Shown: one piece after another, positions 1-4,167 of the stretch
How positions within the stretch are numbered: position 1 is the stretch's first letter
Layout of the letters: every line of letters starts with the position of its first letter
NCBI GenBank assembly: GCA_047972145.1
Contig: JBKEAI010000271.1
Span: 1 to 5,826, forward strand
Source: JAMLGJ01 sp047972145
GTDB taxonomy: Bacteria > Actinomycetota > Acidimicrobiia > Acidimicrobiales > Microtrichaceae
Length of the DNA: 5,826 nucleotides
Direction of reading: 5' to 3'
Made by a program: the position numbers and the translations under genes
The notes under the pieces: generated by a model
What the model was told of the DNA's origin: nothing
The model's database searches: none
Seen by the model: only the letters and a program-made list of their open reading frames with translations

Positions 1-803
1 AGGTAGTAGCGACTCCGCAGCAGGCGGTTGAGATGCGATACCGCAACGGGCTTCTCCGGTGTTCGAGCAGTCCTCGGTGTGTTCAGACCCCGCCCGGTCA
101 ACTCCGCCTGCAAGCCACGGATGGTCCAGTCACCAGTCGCGTAGGCGTCGAAGGCCCACTGCATGAGCGGTGCCCGTTCCGGATCGACATCCACGGTGCG
201 GACGTCGCGTCCGTTCTCCCGTCGGCGAACGTTGAGATATCCGAGTGGTGCCTTGCCGGCGGTGCCACCGGAGCGAGCCTTCTGTCGCATTCCCTTGGCA
301 ACTTCGTTCGCAAGGTTGCGTGAGTAGAACTCGGCGATGGTCGACATGATCCCGTGCAGCAGCACACCGGAGGGCGTCTCGTCAATGTTCTCGGTGCAGC
401 TGACCAGCTGCACTCCCGCCTCGCGCAATTCCAAGTTGATCATGACGTCGTCTTCGCGGGAGCGTGCCAGTCGGTCGACTTTGTGAACGATGACGTAGTC
501 GGGTCGGTCGCTGGCGACATATCGGAGCATGCGTCGGAGTTCGCCTCGCTTCGAACTGCGAGCGGATTCACCCCGGTCGACGAACTCCTCGACGATGACC
601 GCGCCCATCGACTCGGCCTTGCGTCGGCAGGCTTCTCGTTGGGCTGGGATAGAGAACCCCTCGGCTTCGCCACCCTTCTCGGCCTGCTCCTTGGTCGACA
701 CCCGCAGGTAGATCACCGCCCTCGCGGGGGCGTGTTCGCCATCAACGAGCGCGGGGACCCCGTTGGGGTCCCCGCTTGTTCGTTCGTGTTGTGGTTCGGT
801 CAT
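1..803 (-). CDS. Large serine recombinase (site-specific integrase/resolvase family), N-terminal part, cut by window edge
   Basis: The frame is open from ATG 801-803 to the left edge, giving 267 residues with no stop. The N-terminal resolvase domain (about residues 28-175) has YLRVST with the predicted nucleophile Ser36, FSIPAQREACR (50-60), KVDRLARS (108-115) and the long helix EFYSRNLANEVAKGMRQKA (158-176). The Recombinase domain starts around GTAGKAPLGYL (180-190), as in large serine integrases. These enzymes cut both strands through a serine phosphodiester and rotate the ends; here the likely job is integration and excision of the element. The zinc-ribbon and coiled-coil C-terminus would lie beyond the window. 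The gene starts 1 nt after the XRE stop, with AGGAG 7 nt upstream. Residues 1-27 form an extra N-terminal stretch that contains a strong inverted repeat. A GTG at 714-716 (residue 30) is an alternative start, but it would leave only six residues before the catalytic serine. The family call is secure; the start is fairly secure. Confidence 0.93.
   Translation of the reverse strand, partial: MTEPQHERTSGDPNGVPALVDGEHAPARAVIYLRVSTKEQAEKGGEAEGFSIPAQREACRRKAESMGAVIVEEFVDRGESARSSKRGELRRMLRYVASDRPDYVIVHKVDRLARSREDDVMINLELREAGVQLVSCTENIDETPSGVLLHGIMSTIAEFYSRNLANEVAKGMRQKARSGGTAGKAPLGYLNVRRRENGRDVRTVDVDPERAPLMQWAFDAYATGDWTIRGLQAELTGRGLNTPRTARTPEKPVAVSHLNRLLRSRYY
751..775. repeat. Perfect 11-bp inverted repeat with 3-nt loop
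   Basis: Plus-strand arm GCGGGGACCCC (751-761) is the exact reverse complement of GGGGTCCCCGC (765-775), separated by GTT. It lies in codons 10-18 of the recombinase, in the non-conserved N-terminal extension, about 30 nt after the XRE stop. On the plus strand it is followed by a moderately T-rich run (TTGTTCGTTCGTGTT), so it could end antisense transcripts. On the minus strand it has no T tract, and would instead be a very stable hairpin at the start of the recombinase message. Confidence 0.85.
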
Positions 804-804
804 C

Positions 805-1161
805 TCATGGCTCCTGTGCACCTCCAGCAGCCAGTGCTGCCTGGGTGGTGCCGTAGTGGGCTTCGAGTTGGTCGCGAAGGTCGCCGGGCAGGTGCTGGCT
901 GAGCATGTCGAGCAGCTGCCGATAGCTCGGTTGGTCGAGTTGGTTGTCCTCGATCAGCAGGCGAGTGACCGAGAGGTCCATGGCGTCGGCAAGGGCTCGC
1001 AGCTTGCTGAGTGCCGGGTCTTTGATGCGGCCCTGTTCGATCTTGAAGATGAGGCTGTTGTGCACCCCGGAGTGCTCTTCGAGGTCGCGAAGTGACCAGC
1101 CGAGTTCTTCGCGTCGGGCTTTCAGTCGTTGGCCGAGTTGTGGTGTCACTGTGTCTTCCAT
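805..1161 (-). CDS. XRE-family helix-turn-helix transcriptional regulator
   Basis: A 118-residue protein. Residues 9-70 form a Cro/CI-type helix-turn-helix: LGQRLKARREELGWSLRDL, then EEHSGVHNSLIFKIEQG containing the recognition helix, then LSKLRALADAMDLSVTRLL. The C-terminal tail (71-118) is acidic to neutral and may aid dimerisation. Such proteins bind short inverted repeats and commonly control integration or transfer genes of mobile elements. Its position 1 nt before the recombinase start suggests it is co-transcribed with, and controls, that gene. An in-frame stop 36 nt upstream of ATG 1159-1161 excludes a longer start. That ATG lacks a good Shine-Dalgarno. GTG at 1147-1149, preceded by GGAAG, is an alternative that would remove four residues. 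The family is certain; the regulatory target is inferred. Confidence 0.9.
   Translation of the reverse strand: MEDTVTPQLGQRLKARREELGWSLRDLEEHSGVHNSLIFKIEQGRIKDPALSKLRALADAMDLSVTRLLIEDNQLDQPSYRQLLDMLSQHLPGDLRDQLEAHYGTTQAALAAGGAQEP
811..815 (-). promoter_or_regulatory. Ribosome binding site of the recombinase
   Basis: Minus-strand AGGAG lies 7 nt before ATG 801-803, inside the last codons of the XRE gene. It supports the upstream start over the internal GTG at 714-716. Confidence 0.7.
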
Positions 1162-1191
1162 GGTCGTTCTGGCGCGTTGCGCACATCGACC

Positions 1192-1220
1192 ATTGTCTCA
1201 CATCCGCTGCAAACATGAAG
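1192..1220 (-). promoter_or_regulatory. Possible promoter of the XRE-recombinase pair
   Basis: Minus-strand GACAAT (1192-1197) resembles a -10 box. About 17 nt upstream lies only a weak -35 candidate, CTTCAT (1215-1220). A start point near 1185 would give a leader of about 25 nt. The interval 1162-1240 is locally AT-richer than its surroundings and lies just after a possible terminator, as expected for a new transcription unit. Confidence 0.35.
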
Positions 1221-1223
1221 CGG
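1204..1223. promoter_or_regulatory. Inverted repeat, possible operator
   Basis: CCGCT (1204-1208) and AGCGG (1219-1223) form a 5-bp inverted repeat around a 10-bp centre. It covers the putative -35 region upstream of the XRE gene, a fitting position for autoregulation. The arms are short, so chance is possible. A CACATC direct repeat (1182-1187 and 1199-1204) lies next to it. Confidence 0.3.
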
Positions 1224-1242
1224 TAAAATTCACAACACAACC

Positions 1243-1259
1243 CGCCTCGGCCGGAGGCG
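1243..1259 (-). terminator. Possible terminator after the small membrane protein gene
   Basis: Minus-strand CGCCTC and GAGGCG can pair as a 6-bp stem around a CGGCC loop. The stem begins 10 nt after the TAG stop at 1270-1272. The run after it (GGTTGTGTTGTGAATTTT) is T-rich but is not a clean U tract. It separates the long upstream operon from the XRE-recombinase unit. Confidence 0.4.
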
Positions 1260-1269
1260 CGAACTGGAC

Positions 1270-1509
1270 CTATTCGCAGACGATCGTTGGCGATCCGACG
1301 AGGCCGTCCTGGTGCACAACGCAGTGGATGTCCCAGCGCTCGAGTACTGGATTGAACGCAGCTGCGGTGGAATCCAGGGTCTGGCCGTATAGGAAGTTCG
1401 TGGTCTTCATCGGCGACGCAAGGAAGCACACGATGAAGGCGAGAGCGATGGCGACAGCGGCCCGCTTGCTGGTCACAGCAGCGATGTCGAGTCCGTCGAG
1501 GATGTTCAT
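1270..1509 (-). CDS. Small single-helix membrane or exported protein of unknown function
   Basis: A 79-residue protein that I do not recognise. Residues 15-16 (KR) precede one hydrophobic segment, AAVAIALAFIVCFLAS (17-32), then a polar C-terminus of about 47 residues. This fits an N-in/C-out membrane anchor or an uncleaved signal sequence. The C-terminal part has Cys63 and Cys78, which could form a disulfide if it faces outward. About 78% of codons end in G or C, which supports real coding. A stop lies in frame five codons upstream, so ATG 1507-1509 is the first possible start; its Shine-Dalgarno is poor. The gene begins 42 nt after the ArdA stop and probably shares that transcript. A role at the cell envelope during transfer or entry exclusion is possible, but only by position. 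Confidence 0.6.
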   Translation of the reverse strand: MNILDGLDIAAVTSKRAAVAIALAFIVCFLASPMKTTNFLYGQTLDSTAAAFNPVLERWDIHCVVHQDGLVGSPTIVCE

Positions 1510-1551
1510 GTTCGAAGGGTCTCACCGGGGTGTGACATCGTGCCTGTGGGT

Positions 1552-2124
1552 TCATGGGTGGCTCCAGAGGTGGATGCCGTCGTGGTCCTCGGAGGTGAGG
1601 TAGTCGAGGCTGAGGTCACGGGCGAAGGCGTCGTAGTCGACGCGGATGTACCAGCGGAACGGTTCTGAGATCGCGTCGAGTTGTTGTTCGATGCCGAAGT
1701 CGTCGGCGAGTTCTTCTGCGAAGGCGGTCATCGATGGCCAGTGCCCGAGGTAGTGATCCTCGAACGCGTCGAGGTCGTCTTGGTCGGTGCCGATCTCGGC
1801 TGCCCAGTGAGCGAACGCGATGCCGTGTTCGGTGATGCCTTGGGCGATGCGAGAGACGGTGTCGATCGATTCGAACTCGGACAGGACTAGAGGGCTGAAG
1901 CCGTCCTGGTCATGGATGGCCCACTCCTCGGCCACGGGTTCGGTGGATTGTTGGAGCATGTCGTCGATGGCTCCTAGTAGTGCTTCGGGTTCGTCGTCAG
2001 CGTCGATCCAGGCGCCAAGCAAGTGACCTGCATTGAAGTCAGACAGGCTCGCTACGTAGATGCGCGGTTGTGAACGACGAGGTTCGGCCTCGCTGTCGGG
2101 TGGGTGTTGTTCTTGGTGTTCCAT
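1552..2124 (-). CDS. ardA: ArdA antirestriction protein
   Basis: A 190-residue protein of the ArdA family. ArdA proteins mimic the shape and charge of B-form DNA and occupy type I restriction enzymes, protecting incoming conjugative DNA. Family signatures visible: RIYVASLSDFNAGHLLGAW (21-39), EEWAIHDQDGF (66-76), GIAFAHWA (101-108), HYLGHWPSMTAFAEELADDFG (124-144) and VDYDAFARDL (162-171). The protein is extremely acidic: I count 43 Asp/Glu against 7 Arg and no Lys, as expected for a DNA mimic. The length is close to typical ArdA. The first 20 residues are variable and polar. ATG 2122-2124 has GGAGGA 8 nt upstream. It lies 62 nt after the methyltransferase stop with no clear terminator between, so it is probably in the same operon. 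Confidence 0.95.
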   Translation of the reverse strand: MEHQEQHPPDSEAEPRRSQPRIYVASLSDFNAGHLLGAWIDADDEPEALLGAIDDMLQQSTEPVAEEWAIHDQDGFSPLVLSEFESIDTVSRIAQGITEHGIAFAHWAAEIGTDQDDLDAFEDHYLGHWPSMTAFAEELADDFGIEQQLDAISEPFRWYIRVDYDAFARDLSLDYLTSEDHDGIHLWSHP

Positions 2125-2132
2125 TCATGGGT

Positions 2133-2138
2133 TCCTCC
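2133..2138 (-). promoter_or_regulatory. Ribosome binding site of ardA
   Basis: Minus-strand GGAGGA lies 8 nt before ATG 2122-2124. It fixes the start against an out-of-frame ATG at 2126-2128. Confidence 0.75.
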
Positions 2139-2186
2139 ATTTACGGTTGCTGTTGATGGGGCCAGTGAGGTGCGGGCCGGTGTGTG

Positions 2187-3263
2187 TTACGCCGCCTGCA
2201 CCTCATCTGTTTCGGCCTGCTCCGGCTTGTTGCGCCGCTTCCGGCTGGAGACGATCCGGGATCGGGCCAGCTCCGCGAAGTCGGCGTTGAGGTCGATACC
2301 GATCCAGTCCCGACCGAGTCGCTCAGCAACCACCGCGGTGGTGCCCGATCCGATGAACGGGTCGAGCACAACCCCTCTGCGCCACGGCGCCCCGCAACCG
2401 CAGGCAGCTTCGAGTTCACCGGTGACGGCGAGATGGCCGACGATGCGACCGGCTGCCTGTCGCCACGGTGCGCCACAGTTGGTGCAGATCTTGGGTGGGC
2501 AACCAGCCAGGATCGGCCGTTCCACGAGCTGTTCCGGGAAGGTGGCGAAATGTGCACCGCGGTAGCTGCTGGTCGCGATCGACCACACGTCCCCGGGGTT
2601 CTTGCCTCGTGCGTGTCCGGGTCGTCCGTCGGCCTTCATGCGGTCGAGGCCGTCGTTCTTGCCGGCCAGTGGGCCTTGCCACTCCGGCACTACCCGGGGT
2701 GCCCGTTTCGGTCGCTTGGTGCGTCGAGTTCGAGCTGTGCGGTGCGGGACACGGATGGCGTCCAGGTCGAAGTGGTAGCGGCCTGATCGGGTGAGCAGGT
2801 AGATCGGTTCCCAGGTACAGGCGAGCCGGTCGCGGACGCTGGTGGGCATCGGGTTGGTCTTGGCCCACACGACCTTGTTGCGCGCAATCCATCCGCGTCG
2901 GACCAGTTCCACGACCAGGTGTTCGGGGGCGAGGACCAGGCTCTTGGGTGGTGCACCACTGGAGGCATGCCGGCTGTAGCTGTCACCGACGTTCAACCAG
3001 ACCGTCGCGAGCGGCGTGAGAACCCGGGTCAGGTCATCGAGTACGTCGGCCAGGTTGGTCACCCATTGCCGCACGGTTGCTTCCAGACCGAGCTGGTTGG
3101 CGTGTTGGTAGTTGCGCAGCCGGAAGTACGGCGGGGAGGAGACCAGGCAGTCAACCGAGCCCGGCGGCAGACCTCGGAGTTGTTCGCGGACGTCTCCGAC
3201 GAGAACTTGACCGACCGGCAAGTCTCCGGGGTCTTGGGGTGTTGGTTCGGGTTGTTGGTTCAT
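2187..3263 (-). CDS. DNA methyltransferase, N4-cytosine/N6-adenine family, probably solitary
   Basis: A 358-residue enzyme predicted to transfer a methyl group from S-adenosylmethionine to an exocyclic amine in DNA. The catalytic motif SSPPYF (42-47) precedes the SAM-binding motif DPFIGSGTT (301-309), the order seen in beta-class enzymes. SPPY is typical of N4-cytosine enzymes, but N6-adenine cannot be excluded. Between them lie a basic stretch (175-190), likely part of target recognition, and a cysteine cluster (C255, C260, C263, C288, C290) resembling a zinc ribbon. The start ATG 3261-3263 follows AAAGGAGGT, an excellent Shine-Dalgarno, and overlaps the previous stop as ATGA. A longer frame reaching 3467 lies over the upstream gene and is not needed. 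No restriction nuclease partner is visible. It probably marks the element's DNA to escape host restriction, complementing ArdA. Confidence 0.93.
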   Translation of the reverse strand: MNQQPEPTPQDPGDLPVGQVLVGDVREQLRGLPPGSVDCLVSSPPYFRLRNYQHANQLGLEATVRQWVTNLADVLDDLTRVLTPLATVWLNVGDSYSRHASSGAPPKSLVLAPEHLVVELVRRGWIARNKVVWAKTNPMPTSVRDRLACTWEPIYLLTRSGRYHFDLDAIRVPHRTARTRRTKRPKRAPRVVPEWQGPLAGKNDGLDRMKADGRPGHARGKNPGDVWSIATSSYRGAHFATFPEQLVERPILAGCPPKICTNCGAPWRQAAGRIVGHLAVTGELEAACGCGAPWRRGVVLDPFIGSGTTAVVAERLGRDWIGIDLNADFAELARSRIVSSRKRRNKPEQAETDEVQAA

Positions 3264-4048
3264 GGTGCACCTCCTTTCAGGTGTTGGATTGCGTTGTCGT
3301 GCAGAACAGCTGCGAACAGCCGCGGCGATGGCGGTGGCAGCCGGGCGAACACACCGCGCAGCTGCTGGTGTCGCCGCTCGTGCGGCACGGTCCACAGCAC
3401 CTTGGGGAACACACCGTGCTGTTCTTGTTCGCGGCCGCTGCGCAAGTAGGTGAGGTACTGGCGGCACTTGCGCTCCACCCGCTTGAGTGACTCGGTTGCT
3501 CGATCGACCTCGATGAACCAGCGATGCTCAGTCGCCCCGTCGCCGACCGCTACGAACAGGTCCGCCTTGAGGATCTCGGTCCCACCTCCTGAGCCGACGT
3601 AGTGGCGCCAGCAGTCCGGTTCAGTAACACACTCGAGGATCTCCAGGTCTCCGCGGCGTTCGGCTTCGATGAGACCAACGGCGAGCTCACCGACGGCCAG
3701 GGCGTGCGCGATGAACCGTTCCCCTGGTACGACGTGAGACCGAGCACGACGCCCGGGATTAACGAGGCGTTGACCGCGGTAGCCAAGCACGTAGCAGTAA
3801 CCAGCAGACCCAGCCCGTACCCCACCAACCCTGCGGTCCAGTGTCTCGAGCAGGCCGTCATCTACCAGTCGTTTCAGGGTCCGCTGCGACCGGCGCAGCG
3901 CGCCAGCCTCGGAGCCGGAGTCGAGCACTGGGAAGAACCAGCGTCGCAGTTGCCCACCCGAGAGCACCCGGTACTCACCGACCACTCGGAGCATCTCGGT
4001 CTCCCGTTCGGATAGCTCCCGGCTGAGGGCGGGGCGGCGGCCGCTCAT
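3260..4048 (-). CDS. Replication-relaxation family protein
   Basis: A 262-residue protein resembling the replication-relaxation family (Pfam Replic_Relax), found on plasmids and integrative elements of Gram-positive bacteria and poorly understood. Residues about 12-98 look like a winged helix: LSERETEMLRVVGEYRVLS, then RRSQRTLKRLVDDGLLETL, then a hairpin ending YVLGYRGQRLV. The C-terminal half has ILKADLFVAV (159-168), WFIEVDRATES (177-187) and RKCRQYLTYL (193-202). This D...ExD...K pattern recalls the PD-(D/E)XK nuclease core, though activity is unproven. The likely role is DNA binding in element replication or transfer. The start ATG 4046-4048 has AGGAG 9 nt upstream, and an in-frame TGA at 4073-4075 excludes a longer protein. 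Its stop overlaps the methyltransferase start by ATGA. The family call is good; the function is uncertain. Confidence 0.85.
   Translation of the reverse strand: MSGRRPALSRELSERETEMLRVVGEYRVLSGGQLRRWFFPVLDSGSEAGALRRSQRTLKRLVDDGLLETLDRRVGGVRAGSAGYCYVLGYRGQRLVNPGRRARSHVVPGERFIAHALAVGELAVGLIEAERRGDLEILECVTEPDCWRHYVGSGGGTEILKADLFVAVGDGATEHRWFIEVDRATESLKRVERKCRQYLTYLRSGREQEQHGVFPKVLWTVPHERRHQQLRGVFARLPPPSPRLFAAVLHDNAIQHLKGGAP
3269..3277 (-). promoter_or_regulatory. Strong ribosome binding site of the methyltransferase
   Basis: Minus-strand AAAGGAGGT is nearly a full match to the anti-Shine-Dalgarno, with 6 nt between GGAGG and ATG 3261-3263. It decides the start and places the site inside the last codons of the upstream gene (HLKGGAP). 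Confidence 0.85.
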
Positions 4049-4167
4049 GAGGAGTGTCTCCTGTAGGGACAGTCAGTCCACGGCAGTTGTTGCACCCGAT
4101 CCCAACGCGGGCGGTGCCAACGAGGATCCCGAGTCCACGCGGCGCGAACAGCGACACGAACCCTCAT
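4045..4167 (-). CDS. Possible 40-residue Arg/Trp-rich small protein, coupled at both ends
   Basis: This ORF runs from ATG 4165-4167 to TGA 4045-4047 and encodes 40 residues beginning MRVRVAVRAAWTRDPRW. It has 10 Arg, no Lys, 4 Trp and one Cys. Its ATG overlaps the stop of the coupling ATPase (ATGA), and its stop overlaps the start of the replication-relaxation gene (ATGA). GGAGG lies 5 nt before its ATG. It therefore fills the 115-nt gap exactly. Against it: about 60% of codons end in G or C, lower than the neighbours, and I recognise no family. It could be a real small basic protein, perhaps nucleic-acid binding, or a leader whose translation couples the two larger genes. The geometry is seen directly; the function is unknown. 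Confidence 0.45.
   Translation of the reverse strand: MRVRVAVRAAWTRDPRWHRPRWDRVQQLPWTDCPYRRHSS
4050..4062 (-). promoter_or_regulatory. Ribosome binding site within a small hairpin, replication-relaxation gene
   Basis: Minus-strand AGGAG (4058-4062) and CTCCT (4050-4054) pair perfectly around an ACA loop, just before ATG 4046-4048. The ribosome binding site would be hidden when folded. A ribosome finishing the 40-codon ORF that ends at 4045 would open it. The 5-bp stem is only modestly stable. Confidence 0.45.

Noticed and set aside
354..902. 182-codon plus-strand frame.
   Set aside because: It is antisense to the clearly real recombinase and the end of the XRE gene, with no recognisable domain.
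800..1555. Long 251-codon minus-strand frame.
   Set aside because: It runs over the XRE and membrane protein genes in another frame and has an Arg/Pro/His-rich composition typical of shadow frames in GC-rich DNA.
2125..2186. Terminator or promoter between methyltransferase and ardA.
   Set aside because: Only a 4-bp GGCC pairing is visible, with no T tract and no convincing -10/-35 pair; co-transcription is simpler.
3264..3467. Upstream extension of the methyltransferase frame to position 3467.
   Set aside because: It lies over the replication-relaxation gene, is a low-complexity Arg/Ala-rich read-through, and the ATG at 3261-3263 has a near-perfect ribosome binding site.
3975..4157. 60-codon GTG-start minus frame across the gap before the replication-relaxation gene.
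   Set aside because: It overlaps the beginning of a well-supported gene by over 70 nt and has no good ribosome binding site; the 40-codon ORF in another frame fits the gap far better.
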